Source: Mycobacterium sp. D16Q14 (GTDB lineage: Bacteria; Actinomycetota; Actinomycetes; Mycobacteriales; Mycobacteriaceae). From it: a DNA stretch of 64,000 bases. The translations under genes were made by a program, and so were the position numbers. Of this stretch, positions 1 through 6,974 are shown one piece after another; position 1 is the first letter of the stretch, and the number at the start of each line of letters is the position of its first letter. The stretch spans positions 1 to 64,000 of the forward strand of contig MAEX01000018.1 of assembly GCA_002013415.1 (NCBI GenBank), given 5' to 3'. Under the pieces are notes generated by a model. It was not told where the DNA came from. It was given only the letters and a program-made list of their open reading frames with translations, and made no database searches.

Positions 1-65
1 AGCTCACCTGGTAGAGCGTCTGATTTGCACTCAGAAGGCAGCGAGTTCGACCCTCGCAGGCTCCA
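1..65 (+). tRNA. tRNA-Ala (TGC), 5' truncated by window edge
   Basis: The D-arm, the anticodon arm (5-bp stem tctga/tcaga, loop tttgcac) and the T-arm (gcgag/ctcgc) are complete. The first acceptor bases lie outside the window, so the array continues to the left. Confidence 0.9.
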
Positions 66-121
66 CGGGCGCATCCGCGCCACTTCTGGCCCGCAGACGA
101 CACGGAAGGAGGTGCGGCGCC

Positions 122-589
122 ATGACCATGATCATGCCCGCGCCCTCTGTCCGGGTGTTCAACGCCGACTACTCGTTTCTCGATACCGTGCGCTGGCAAG
201 ACGCCGTCGGCATGCTTCTGCGTGACGTGGCATACGCGCTGGAGGCTCACGAACCGCCGCGCATCGTCCGCTCACCGAGCGCCGAGGTAGAGGTGCCCAA
301 GTCGCTGCTGCTGGCTCGGTACGCCCCAGTCCCCTATCGCCGTGATCCAGAGTTGGCCTCGCGTGCAGAGATTCTGCGCCGAGACAACTATCTGTGCCAG
401 TACTTCGGCTGCGGCGCCAAGGCCACCACCATCGATCACGTGTTCCCGCGCTCGCGCGGCGGCGCAGCGTCATCGTGGGTGAACCAGGTCGGTGCCTGCG
501 AGCCGTGCAACGGCCGAAAGGCCGATCGCACACCGGAGGAAGCCGGCATGAAGCTGATCCGCGAGCCCTTCCGGCCAGCCCATATCTGA
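122..589 (+). CDS. HNH endonuclease (155 aa)
   Basis: This is a probable metal-dependent HNH nuclease. The C-terminal half carries the fold: a first pair of cysteines around residues 93-98 (CQYFGC), the catalytic DHV (TIDHVFPRSRGG), then an asparagine and a second CxxC (GACEPCNGRKADR). The N-terminal third (FNADYSFLDTVRWQDAV) is typical of the free-standing HNH family common in actinobacteria and their phages. The ATG at 122 is preceded by a strong AAGGAGG. The gene sits between tRNA-Ala and tRNA-Glu, and HNH genes in tRNA arrays are common in phages and mobile elements. Target specificity cannot be read from the sequence. Confidence 0.9.
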   Translation: MTMIMPAPSVRVFNADYSFLDTVRWQDAVGMLLRDVAYALEAHEPPRIVRSPSAEVEVPKSLLLARYAPVPYRRDPELASRAEILRRDNYLCQYFGCGAKATTIDHVFPRSRGGAASSWVNQVGACEPCNGRKADRTPEEAGMKLIREPFRPAHI

Positions 590-633
590 CGACGGGGAAC
601 AGACCCGTGACAGCTCGGAGAGACGAGCTTCAT

Positions 634-708
634 GGTCCGTTCGTCTAGTTGGCCCAAGACACCTGGTTCTCAACCAGAAGATCACCGGTTCGAATCCGGT
701 ACGGACTA
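634..708 (+). tRNA. tRNA-Glu (CTC)
   Basis: The 7-bp acceptor ggtccgt/acggact includes one G-U pair. The anticodon loop is ttctcaa and the T-arm is accgg-ttcgaat-ccggt. The D-arm tcgtctagttggcccaaga is Glu-like. The outermost anticodon-stem pair is C-A mismatched. Confidence 0.88.
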
Positions 709-845
709 CGTTGAGTGGCGTTGAAATCGAATTTGATTCCCGCAGGCCGATAGGGTGCCTGGTCGGTGTGGTACCGCACGTCATGTGAGAGCCGTGCGAA
801 TCGGCGAAAACTCTACCGCTGCTGCGCAATCCGCAAGTAGAGCAT

Positions 846-918
846 GGTCCCGAAGCTGAACTGGTTCAAGCGCTCGGTTGAAGCCCAAGAGAGGGCGGTT
901 CGATTCCGTCCGGGACCA
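846..918 (+). tRNA. tRNA-Phe (GAA)
   Basis: The acceptor ggtcccg/cgggacc is perfect. The anticodon loop ttgaagc gives GAA. The anticodon stem has one C-A mismatch, and the discriminator base is A. Confidence 0.8.
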
Positions 919-923
919 CGTAT

Positions 924-1008
924 GTCGGTGTGGCGGAACGGCAGACGCACCAGCTTGAGGAGCTGGCGCCCATCATCGGGTGTGCAGGTTCGACTCCTGT
1001 CATCGACA
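924..1008 (+). tRNA. tRNA-Leu (GAG)
   Basis: This is a class II tRNA with a long variable arm. The anticodon stem is ccagc/gctgg with loop ttgagga. The acceptor gtcggtg/catcgac contains one G-U pair. CCA is encoded at 1009-1011. Confidence 0.9.
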
Positions 1009-1012
1009 CCAA

Positions 1013-1085
1013 GCCGCGGTAGCTCAGTGGAGAGAGCACCTGCCTACGAAGCAGGGGGCCGGGGGTTCAAATCCCTCTCGCGGTA
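1013..1085 (+). tRNA. tRNA-Arg (ACG)
   Basis: The anticodon stem cctgc/gcagg encloses loop ctacgaa. The D-arm is the classical tagctcagtggagagagc. The acceptor gccgcgg/tcgcggt has terminal G-U pairs. A short hairpin (1088-1102) follows at once. Confidence 0.9.
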
Positions 1086-1114
1086 CAACGGTCCGGGACC
1101 GTCAACTCCCGAAA

Positions 1115-1188
1115 CGATCTGTAGCTCAGACGGTTAGAGCGCATCGCTGATAACGATGAGGTCCGAGGTTCAACTCCTCGCAGGTCGA
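1115..1188 (+). tRNA. tRNA-Ile (GAT)
   Basis: The anticodon stem catcg/cgatg encloses loop ctgataa. The acceptor cgatctg/caggtcg is fully paired with one U-G. CCA is encoded at 1189-1191. Confidence 0.92.
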
Positions 1189-1211
1189 CCACGCGGTGCA
1201 TTGCCGCGCAT

Positions 1212-1285
1212 GCCGGTGTAGAGCAGCTGGTTAGCTCGCCGCCCTGTCAAGGCGGAGGTCGCGGGTTCAAGTCCCGTCACTGGCG
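1212..1285 (+). tRNA. tRNA-Asp (GTC)
   Basis: The anticodon stem ccgcc/ggcgg encloses loop ctgtcaa. The discriminator is G, as usual for Asp. The acceptor gccggtg/cactggc has one G-U pair. Confidence 0.92.
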
Positions 1286-1468
1286 CGGTGGGTTGGTCAA
1301 GTAGCGAAACGCGGGTTGGTGGTGGGTCGACACATCGCCTTTCCGTAGAGCATCCAGGCCGGTCGAACGTCCGGGTTAGCTGCCCGAACAGCGTGCGATC
1401 GCAACCGAATACGACACCCCAGTGGCTCTGGGGAGACGGCAGGCACGGTGCCTTGTCACCCACTACCC

Positions 1469-1541
1469 GGTCTTGTAGCTCAGTTGGAAGAGCACCTGGT
1501 TTACACCCAGGGTGTCGGCGGTTCGAACCCGTCCGAGACCA
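1469..1541 (+). tRNA. tRNA-Val (TAC)
   Basis: The anticodon stem cctgg/ccagg encloses loop tttacac. The acceptor is ggtcttg/cgagacc. The 183-bp spacer before it shows no feature I can support. Confidence 0.9.
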
Positions 1542-1545
1542 CCAT

Positions 1546-1626
1546 GCCGGCACGGCGCAGAGGCGAGGCGCGGCGGACTGTAAATCCGCTCTTTCGGGTG
1601 AGTGGGTTCAATTCCTTCTGCCGGCA
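1546..1626 (+). tRNA. tRNA-Tyr (GTA)
   Basis: This is a class II tRNA. The acceptor gccggca/tgccggc is perfect and the anticodon stem gcgga/tccgc encloses loop ctgtaaa. CCA is encoded at 1627-1629. Confidence 0.92.
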
Positions 1627-1657
1627 CCAGGCCCGCGTTGGCCTCAACAACGCGCAA

Positions 1658-1731
1658 CGGGGTGTGGCGCAGCTTGGTAGCGCATCTGCTTTGGGAGCAG
1701 AGGGTCGCACGTTCAAATCGTGTCACCCCGA
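1658..1731 (+). tRNA. tRNA-Pro (TGG)
   Basis: The acceptor cggggtg/caccccg is perfect and shows the Pro-type C1-G72. The anticodon stem tctgc/gcaga encloses loop tttggga. Confidence 0.93.
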
Positions 1732-1743
1732 CAACAAATTTCA

Positions 1744-1816
1744 GCCCGCGTAGCTCAGCGGATAGAGCGCCTGCCTCCGAAGCAGGAGGGCCCGAGTTCA
1801 ATTCTCGGCGTGGGCA
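1744..1816 (+). tRNA. tRNA-Arg (CCG)
   Basis: The anticodon stem cctgc/gcagg encloses loop ctccgaa and the T-stem is ccgag/ctcgg. A 7-bp hairpin (1818-1835) follows directly. Confidence 0.92.
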
Positions 1817-1840
1817 CTATCCCTGACCAGGGATAACGCC

Positions 1841-1913
1841 GCCCCTATGGTGTAAGTTGGTAGCACTCTTGGCTTTTACCCTTGAAACGTCGGTTCGAAC
1901 CCGGCTGGGGGCA
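1841..1913 (+). tRNA. tRNA-Lys (TTT), with an anomalous anticodon stem
   Basis: The acceptor (gccccta/tgggggc) and T-arm are sound and CCA is encoded at 1914-1916. The loop cttttac gives TTT. The anticodon stem cttgg/ccttg carries two adjacent U-U mismatches, and the D-arm (tggtgtaagttggtagca) resembles Gln/Glu tRNAs. It may be a chimaeric or decaying tRNA gene. Confidence 0.7.
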
Positions 1914-2044
1914 CCAGGCCGCATCGGCGGCCGTACTTGGAAGATGAACGCGCCCGGGTGCGCACGGCTTCGAACACCGTTGGTCGCTTCGGCGATGGGG
2001 ATCAGCGCCTCCTTCTTCCGCTTCACAGAGATCTCTCCCCGCAT

Positions 2045-2117
2045 GCGTCCGTGGTCTAGCGGCTATGACGCCGGTCTCCAAAACCGGAAGACGCAGGTTC
2101 GAGTCCTGCCGGGCGTG
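2045..2117 (+). tRNA. tRNA-Trp (CCA)
   Basis: The anticodon stem ccggt/accgg encloses loop ctccaaa. The T-arm is gcagg-ttcgagt-cctgc and the discriminator is G, as in other Trp tRNAs. The acceptor has two G-U pairs. Confidence 0.88.
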
Positions 2118-2183
2118 CAAACATCCGACCATCGAACGGTGGGCGGATCTAGAGGTCGCGGCGACGGTCGCGGTCTCGTCCAT

Positions 2184-2261
2184 GGCGCCGTTGCTCTGCT
2201 GGTAAGGGGCGACCTGATTTTCACTCAGGGCAGGACGCGGGTTCGATTCCCGTCGGCGCCT
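2184..2261 (+). tRNA. tRNA-Glu (TTC)
   Basis: The acceptor ggcgccg/cggcgcc is perfect. The anticodon stem cctga/tcagg encloses loop ttttcac. The D-loop and variable region are slightly long. Confidence 0.87.
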
Positions 2262-2325
2262 CGCGACTCTCGGCGTGTCGTGGCAGCTCACTGGAGTCCA
2301 CGGCGCGCGACATAGATGCTGAATC

Positions 2326-2430
2326 CGCGAGATCCCGTGTCAAACGCCGACCCTCGTTCATTACACGGCGAAGGCATCTCCACGACGCCTACATCCTTCG
2401 GAAGAGAGGTGACCTGCACGGGATCTCGCG
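2326..2430. repeat. 14-bp perfect inverted repeat in a tRNA spacer
   Basis: The arm at 2326-2339 (cgcgagatcccgtg) is matched by its exact reverse complement at 2417-2430, with 77 bp between them. It ends five bases before tRNA-Arg(CCT). It could fold the spacer transcript or be the edge of a small inserted element. No ORF lies inside. Confidence 0.75.
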
Positions 2431-2435
2431 CATAT

Positions 2436-2508
2436 GCCCCTGTAGCTCAGTGGACAGAGCGGCGCGGTCCTAACGCGACGGCCGGCGGTTCGAATCCGTC
2501 TGGGGGCA
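2436..2508 (+). tRNA. tRNA-Arg (CCT)
   Basis: The anticodon stem gcgcg/cgcga (one outer mismatch) encloses loop gtcctaa. The D-arm is tagctcagtggacagagc and the T-stem ggcgg/ccgtc. Confidence 0.88.
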
Positions 2509-2539
2509 CAGTGTTCGACAACCACTGACAGGAGTGACC

Positions 2540-3121
2540 ATGGCTACCCAAGATGAGAAGCTCAGCACGGTGTTCATCGTCGACGTCGAAGCAACATCAC
2601 GCACGCCGTTCACCGGCGTGATGACGGAATTCGCCGTGGTCCATCTCGTCTCCGGCGCGTCGTTCTACGGGCACATATATCGGAACCATCCGCATCCGGA
2701 CAACCCAGCTGTGCCCGTCCCTGAAGTAGCAGACGACGACTACGTCATCGAGGCGTATTGGATCTTCGACGGCAAGGACGTCACCAATGCGGTGGCAGGC
2801 CCCGAACCTGGCGATGTCGCTCGCGCGCTGAGCACGTGGCTCGATGGATTCGAGGTTCCACGCCGAACGTTGGTCAGCGACAACAACGGTTACGACGCAA
2901 TGTGGTTGAACTGTTTCACCGACGCGTGGACTGAGAGAGTCCTTTTCGGCCACTCGTCACGGCGCATCGGGGACTTCTACGCGGGCACTCGACAGAAGTG
3001 GGCAGATCACTCGTCATGGAAGAGCCTGCGGCGCACCCGGCACACCCACCATCCACTCGATGACGCACACGGCAACGCCGAGGCCCTGCGCACACTGCTG
3101 GGGCTGGAAGAGCCGCTGTAA
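2540..3121 (+). CDS. DEDDh-type 3'-5' exonuclease (RNase T / Rv2179c-like)
   Basis: This is a predicted 3'-5' exonuclease of 193 aa. The DEDD motifs are visible. VDVEATS near the N-terminus supplies the first D and E, SDNNGYDAMWLN carries the middle aspartate, and HHPLDDAHGNAEALR at the C-terminus has the His and final Asp of the DEDDh subtype. Length and motif order match RNase T-like enzymes and the mycobacterial Rv2179c family, which trim RNA 3' ends. The ATG at 2540 has CAGGAG upstream; a GTG at 2534 overlaps that ribosome-binding site and was rejected. Sitting between tRNA-Arg and tRNA-Ala, it could mature the 3' ends of array tRNAs, most of which lack an encoded CCA. That role is inferred. 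Confidence 0.88.
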   Translation: MATQDEKLSTVFIVDVEATSRTPFTGVMTEFAVVHLVSGASFYGHIYRNHPHPDNPAVPVPEVADDDYVIEAYWIFDGKDVTNAVAGPEPGDVARALSTWLDGFEVPRRTLVSDNNGYDAMWLNCFTDAWTERVLFGHSSRRIGDFYAGTRQKWADHSSWKSLRRTRHTHHPLDDAHGNAEALRTLLGLEEPL

Positions 3122-3145
3122 CGACCGCGCCAGACGGGCGCGAAA

Positions 3146-3218
3146 GGGCTGTTGGCGCAGTTGGTAGCGCGCTTCCGTGGCACGGAAGAGGTCACCGGTT
3201 CGAACCCGGTACGGTCCA
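3146..3218 (+). tRNA. tRNA-Ala (GGC)
   Basis: The anticodon stem cttcc/ggaag encloses loop gtggcac. The T-arm is accgg-ttcgaac-ccggt. The acceptor has two G-U pairs. Confidence 0.88.
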
Positions 3219-3228
3219 CGTTCGCGCA

Positions 3229-3310
3229 CACCGGTTTCGATTCCGGTTACTGAGTCCTAGTGGACGGCGCGGAAACCCGGGACAGGCGGTTCGATTCCGT
3301 CACGCGGTGG
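3229..3310 (+). other. tRNA-like debris (two orphan T-arms)
   Basis: Two T-arm-like segments (ccggtttcgattccgg and ggcggttcgattccgtc) and a D-arm-like agtcctagtggac lie here. I cannot build a matching acceptor stem or anticodon arm, so this is probably the remains of one or two tRNA genes. Confidence 0.35.
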
Positions 3311-3326
3311 GACGCATCCCGGCCAT

Positions 3327-3401
3327 AGCGGAGTAGGGCAGCTCGGTCAGCCCGCGTGGCTCATAACCACGAAGTCGCAGGTTCGAATCCTGCCTCCGCG
3401 A
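3327..3401 (+). tRNA. tRNA-Met (CAT), initiator-like
   Basis: The anticodon stem cgtgg/ccacg encloses loop ctcataa. Positions 1 and 72 are unpaired (A-G), and the D-arm gggcagctcggtcagcc resembles initiator tRNA. The three consecutive G-C pairs of true initiators are absent, so an elongator Met or lysidine-modified Ile role remains possible. Confidence 0.8.
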
Positions 3402-3407
3402 CGACAC

Positions 3408-3797
3408 CTAAGCCGCACGGGATCGATAGTGCCGCTGATATTCAGCATGGGCTGCTTTACACCGATCGCAACGACAACCCTTGCGGTTCTTTGTTGACGC
3501 ATACGCGGAGTGTGTTCCGTGGGTATACCCCGCGCCGGAATTCTCAATGGCCGTCTTACTTGAGTGGCAATTTCGGCACAACACTTGACATTTCGCAAGT
3601 TCGGCGAACCTTCGCGCCCCTGACCAACTCCAGATGCGATGGCTGATCTTAGTTCCGCGATCGATGTGATCGACCTCGAGTGACTCCGATGATCCGCAGA
3701 CGGCGCACGGGCCGTGCGCGGCGATCCACTCGCTCCGATTCCTCGTAATCCATTCGAGTTGGTATCTACGCTGAGCTTCTTTGTCTGCGTATGGCAC
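3408..3797 (-). CDS. HNH endonuclease (129 aa)
   Basis: This is a small zinc-dependent HNH nuclease. A first CxxC (CAVCG) is followed by the catalytic EVDHIDRG motif, then CRNCHSSK and a C-terminal cysteine cluster (GCRCDRCKAAH). Length and the N-terminus MPYADKEAQRRYQ match phage-type HNH proteins. The GTG at 3797 is chosen because it gives that family-typical start; the frame stays open to a TTG at 3818. It is the only strand-reversed gene near tRNA-Met, as expected for a homing-type insertion into the array. Its target is unknown. Confidence 0.87.
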   Translation of the reverse strand: MPYADKEAQRRYQLEWITRNRSEWIAAHGPCAVCGSSESLEVDHIDRGTKISHRIWSWSGARRFAELAKCQVLCRNCHSSKTAIENSGAGYTHGTHSAYASTKNRKGCRCDRCKAAHAEYQRHYRSRAA

Positions 3798-4000
3798 GCG
3801 CGGGAAGCTACTGACCAAACTCGCACAGCCGTCGCTCTGGCGCAGTTTCGCAGATTCGATGTCTTCCCAAGCTTAGAAACCGGGGAGACGGGATGCCCGG
3901 AACCCGGGTGAATCCCCGGTGTGGTCACCGGAACACGGAAGGAAGTGCGATCTGCAGTGTGTTCGAACGAGACCTCCGCTCATCGCACTGAGCGGGTCAA

Positions 4001-4073
4001 CGCTCCGTAGCTCAGTTGGTAGAGCTCCGCACTCATAATGCGAAAGTCGCGGGTTCGAATCCCGCCGGAGCAA
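4001..4073 (+). tRNA. tRNA-Met (CAT), second copy
   Basis: The loop is ctcataa and the anticodon-stem core is cgca/tgcg. A C1-A72 mismatch is present, which is the classical initiator feature, over a 6-bp acceptor gctccg/cggagc. The D-arm (tagctcagttggtagagc) is elongator-like, so identity (fMet, Met or Ile2) is unresolved. Confidence 0.8.
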
Positions 4074-4105
4074 CGAGTTCTAGCCCCTTGCGGGCCTGAG
4101 CATTT

Positions 4106-4193
4106 GGAGGGCCAACCCGACGGATGGCGACGGGAACTGTCTTGAAAACAGCCGAGGCGCAAGCCCTTGGGAGTTCGATCCTCCCGCCCTCCG
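4106..4193 (+). tRNA. tRNA-Ser (TGA)
   Basis: This is a class II tRNA. The acceptor ggagggc/gccctcc is perfect, the anticodon loop is cttgaaa, the variable arm is long and the discriminator is G. Confidence 0.93.
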
Positions 4194-4328
4194 CGCAACC
4201 CGACCGGCTCACAACCGGGAGGGAATCGTCCGGCTGAGATGCCGGGTGTGGGTGGCTCCACCTACGTGGCCGTGGACAGACGGTGCGTAGACAGCGGCCC
4301 GGGCCGGGCCTGTCCCCCGGCTCGACAT

Positions 4329-4402
4329 GGCGGCGGTAGCTCAATTGGCGGAGCACCTGGTTGTGATCCAGGAGGTCGCGGGTTCGATCCCCGTCCGTCG
4401 CC
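4329..4402 (+). tRNA. tRNA-His (GTG)
   Basis: The anticodon stem cctgg/ccagg encloses loop ttgtgat. The extra G(-1) at 4329 can pair with discriminator C at 4402, the His identity element. Confidence 0.93.
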
Positions 4403-4543
4403 CGGAAACGTGCCCGCCCAGCCGGGCATGAGGAGCCGCAAGGTGCCGTTGTAGGCGATCGCGGTGTTGGCCCGAGCCGCGACTACGTCGATGACCACTG
4501 CATGCCGCGATGTCCAAACCCGCGGTGCTCCATCGGGCTGCCA

Positions 4544-4616
4544 GCCTCCGTGGCGCAACGGATAGCGCACCGGCTTTCTACTCCGATGGTTGCCGGTTCG
4601 AGTCCGGCCGGGGGCA
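4544..4616 (+). tRNA. tRNA-Arg (TCT)
   Basis: The acceptor gcctccg/cgggggc (one U-G) and the T-arm gccgg/ccggc are sound. The loop tttctac gives TCT. Two pairs of the anticodon stem are mismatched. Confidence 0.82.
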
Positions 4617-4700
4617 CTCCTGATAATGCGGTTGACCTTTTCCTGCGATCCCAGGAAAAGTCCTGCGGGCGACCATCGGCCCGGGCCTCCAGTGATCCCG

Positions 4701-5390
4701 CTACGCGGCGGAATGGATCTTGCTGGTGATCGCACGCAGAATCTGTTCCGCACCGGCCGGCTCCGTGCCCTGATGGTGAGTTCCCACCTCGATGACGATC
4801 TGCGAATCTAGACGATACAAATGAACGCTCCCGGGCCCGTTGACCGATCCCGGATATTGCGCCATCAACGTCCGAACGTCCAAAACGGTGAAAACGTATG
4901 GATCACCCAAGGTTTCGACCGGAAAGTCGGCTGCACAGTCCTTCAGGTTGCCTTTGAGTGCATCGAAGATGGCTTGCGCCGATCCCGCATCAGGGTAGAC
5001 CGCAATCGACTGGGATACACCAACATTGCTGTATCCGTAGTAGCCGAGATTGCGAAAATTGGACCAGGTGTTCCCGAACATGTTGTCCTGGTTGAACAGA
5101 CCACGGCACGGCGCCGACAAGCGATCGTCAAGGGAATGATCGGCGCGCGGAGAGTCAAGCCCAGTGTCGACCGGATCATCCTGCGGTCTGGGAATTTCTA
5201 CGAGTCGCTGCGCTTCTGCCAGCGACAGAGTGAAATCGGCACTGTTGGGAACCGATGGCGGTGGCGCGGCCGGGGGCGAAGGGGTGCATCCGCCGATCAG
5301 CGACACTGCTACCGACGCGGCAAGTACGGATATCAGCCCGCGACGAAGAACATGAAGGGTCGCTTCTGAGGGTCTGCAGCAGCGTTCCAC
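4701..5390 (-). CDS. Secreted lipoprotein, PknH extracellular-domain-like
   Basis: This is a predicted mycobacterial lipoprotein. A hydrophobic signal segment ends in the lipobox SLIGGC, followed by a Pro/Ser linker and a roughly 180-aa extracytoplasmic domain. That domain, with one cysteine in SAPCRG and another in LKDCAADF and the phrase YSNVGVSQSIAVYPDAGSAQ, resembles the PknH C-terminal sensor family (LppH/LpqQ relatives). Those proteins are anchored outside the membrane; their ligands are mostly unknown. The GTG at 5390 is preferred. The ATG at 5426 lies against tRNA-Cys on the other strand. It is the only non-nuclease protein in the array and seems unrelated to tRNA function. Confidence 0.75.
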   Translation of the reverse strand: MERCCRPSEATLHVLRRGLISVLAASVAVSLIGGCTPSPPAAPPPSVPNSADFTLSLAEAQRLVEIPRPQDDPVDTGLDSPRADHSLDDRLSAPCRGLFNQDNMFGNTWSNFRNLGYYGYSNVGVSQSIAVYPDAGSAQAIFDALKGNLKDCAADFPVETLGDPYVFTVLDVRTLMAQYPGSVNGPGSVHLYRLDSQIVIEVGTHHQGTEPAGAEQILRAITSKIHSAA

Positions 5391-5426
5391 GTGCGCAAAC
5401 ACTACCTGCCCGTTTCGGCGGGCCAT

Positions 5427-5497
5427 GTCTCTGTGGCTGAGTGGTTAGGCAGCGGCCTGCAAAGCCGTCGACGCCGGTTCAAATCCGGCCGGAGACT
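5427..5497 (+). tRNA. tRNA-Cys (GCA)
   Basis: The anticodon stem cggc/gccg encloses loop ctgcaaa and the discriminator is U. The acceptor is gtctctg/cggagac. Confidence 0.93.
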
Positions 5498-5526
5498 CTA
5501 CGACGGTCCTTTACGGACCCAGTACT

Positions 5527-5601
5527 GCCCCTTTAGCTCAGATGGCGAGAGCGCCCGCCTCGTAAGCGGGAGGTTCGTGGGTTCGACTCCCGCAAGGGGC
5601 T
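5527..5601 (+). tRNA. tRNA-Thr (CGT)
   Basis: The acceptor gcccctt/aaggggc is perfect and the anticodon stem cccgc/gcggg encloses loop ctcgtaa. An 8-bp hairpin (5606-5624) follows. Confidence 0.93.
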
Positions 5602-5628
5602 CAAACGGACACGCATCGTGTCCGATCC

Positions 5629-5702
5629 CGGGGTATGGGAAAGCTTGGCAATCCGCCTCGTTCGGGACGAGGAGACCTGCGGTTCAAATCCGCCTACCCC
5701 GA
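5629..5702 (+). tRNA. tRNA-Pro (CGG)
   Basis: The acceptor cggggta/taccccg is perfect and the anticodon stem cctcg/cgagg encloses loop ttcggga. The T-stem has one outer mismatch. Confidence 0.92.
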
Positions 5703-5731
5703 CGCTGATTGTGTTGACATACAATCACTTT

Positions 5732-5816
5732 GGAGACGTGGCAGAACGGTAATGCAGCTCGTTGCTAGCGAGCCGCCGCAGTCACGCGGTTGGGGGTTCG
5801 AATCCCTCCGTCTCCG
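5732..5816 (+). tRNA. tRNA-Ser (GCT), last of the array
   Basis: This is a class II tRNA. The acceptor ggagacg/cgtctcc is perfect and the anticodon stem gctcg/cgagc encloses loop ttgctag. A 7-bp hairpin (5706-5727) precedes it. No further tRNA is seen to the right. Confidence 0.93.
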
Positions 5817-5983
5817 CGCCATACATCACACACTCTGGAGTTTCCACCAGCTACGAGCCAGGTAGTCAAGCAGGAAGGCACAGTCGAACACTGCGGGATT
5901 CCGGCACCGGTGTCGGCGCCGCGTAATACCCTGGCGCCATGCTGCGCGCGAGGGGCCCGCGGCTGCACCGGGTGGAGGACGAC

Positions 5984-6475
5984 GTGACCCTTGATGAGCT
6001 TCAGAAAACGATCATGCATTCAGACCCGACCGACTGGAGGCGCATTCTGGCGATGGGGCCGACGTATCGCGATCGATTCGCGTCATGGACCGGCCCCGGC
6101 GACCAGGCAGGCATAGACCACGACAGCCATCCCGAGGTGGCCGTTTACCGACCGGACATCGACCTGACGATCGCCTATGGCCTGTCCGAGAACCACAGTG
6201 GTATGACGCTGTCGTTCAAGTGGTCAGAGAACTTCCCGGACAGCGAAATCAGCGAGATCAGCATCGCCGACATCTTCTGGCGCGGATCGCTTGTCGACCG
6301 AGTCAACTTCGTCTACGTCGACGGAGGCCGTGGAATCCTTCCGCTCGGCGCTGGGCACCAGGGCCTGCGAATCACGCAGTACAGTCGCGCAGTGGCGTAC
6401 CTGCTCGACCGGGTGACCGAGCGAGATGAGTTCCACCGCTACTACGACAGCGTGCCGTACGAACTTCAGGACTGA
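5984..6475 (+). CDS. Hypothetical protein (163 aa)
   Basis: This is a soluble acidic protein with no family I recognise. Features are the N-terminal helix TLDELQKTIMHSD, aromatic stretches (FASWTGPGD, LSFKWSENFPDSEI) and a C-terminal segment around RYYDSVPYEL. No signal peptide or membrane segment is present. The GTG at 5984 is chosen because GGAGGA lies 5 bp upstream; an ATG at 5939 has none. It begins a + strand run with the GNAT protein at 6484 (8 bp downstream), so the two are probably co-transcribed. Confidence 0.7.
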   Translation: MTLDELQKTIMHSDPTDWRRILAMGPTYRDRFASWTGPGDQAGIDHDSHPEVAVYRPDIDLTIAYGLSENHSGMTLSFKWSENFPDSEISEISIADIFWRGSLVDRVNFVYVDGGRGILPLGAGHQGLRITQYSRAVAYLLDRVTERDEFHRYYDSVPYELQD

Positions 6476-6483
6476 CGACGGCA

Positions 6484-6939
6484 ATGCCGCTCGATCTCAT
6501 TGATCTGCGCCGGGGGTCTGCCAACCGATACTCATGGATCCCCCCGTTCGACTTCTCTGTCGCCTACGACAACGAGCAATGGTGGACTGACGTCCGCTAC
6601 TACTACACCGACGAGCCGTGGTTCGTTCAGATACTCGATGACGGAGTCGAAGTGGCCCGTGTCGAACTAGACGACCCCGGTGGAATCAACCCGAACTACA
6701 GGAACGTGCCCAAGCTTGCGTCGCCATGCTTAGAGATCCAGTTCATCGAAGTGTCCACCGGTGCGCGCCGGCGCCGTATCGGCACCCGTACGGTGCACGC
6801 GCTCGCGCAGCGCCACGGTGATCGTCGGCTTATGGCATACAGCGAAGAAGCCGACGAATTCTGGGACTCACTTGGATGGGACCGGTTCGATCACCCCGAC
6901 GGTCGCCACCGCGCACTGTTCATCCAGCCGGCGCGCTAG
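6484..6939 (+). CDS. GNAT-like acetyltransferase (151 aa)
   Basis: This is a probable acyl-CoA-dependent N-acetyltransferase. The C-terminal half has the GNAT order: a beta-strand (LEIQFIEVSTGARRRRIGT) whose R-x-x-R-I-G-T turn corresponds to the pyrophosphate-binding motif A, then a helix (VHALAQRHGD), then the strand and loop LMAYSEEADEFWDSLGWDRFD typical of the end of the fold. The N-terminal half is Tyr/Trp-rich. The substrate is unknown. It lies 8 bp after the preceding gene. Confidence 0.7.
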   Translation: MPLDLIDLRRGSANRYSWIPPFDFSVAYDNEQWWTDVRYYYTDEPWFVQILDDGVEVARVELDDPGGINPNYRNVPKLASPCLEIQFIEVSTGARRRRIGTRTVHALAQRHGDRRLMAYSEEADEFWDSLGWDRFDHPDGRHRALFIQPAR

Positions 6940-6974
6940 CGTCGAATCAACACCAAGCTGGGAGGACTGAGAAC

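Noticed and set aside
3840-4000. Possible extra tRNA (Gly or Asn) between the second HNH gene and tRNA-Met
   Set aside because: A ccgggtgaatccccgg segment looks like a T-arm, but no acceptor partner or anticodon stem can be built.
4403-4543. Short antisense phrase VIDVVAARANTAIAYNGT as a gene fragment
   Set aside because: It is too short and has no homologue I recognise; it may be chance in a spacer.
25-5800. Many 60-150 codon ORFs on both strands within the tRNA array
   Set aside because: They run through tRNA genes, and phrases such as VAQLEEHLVYTQGVGGSNPSE are tRNA sequence read as codons. They are artefacts.
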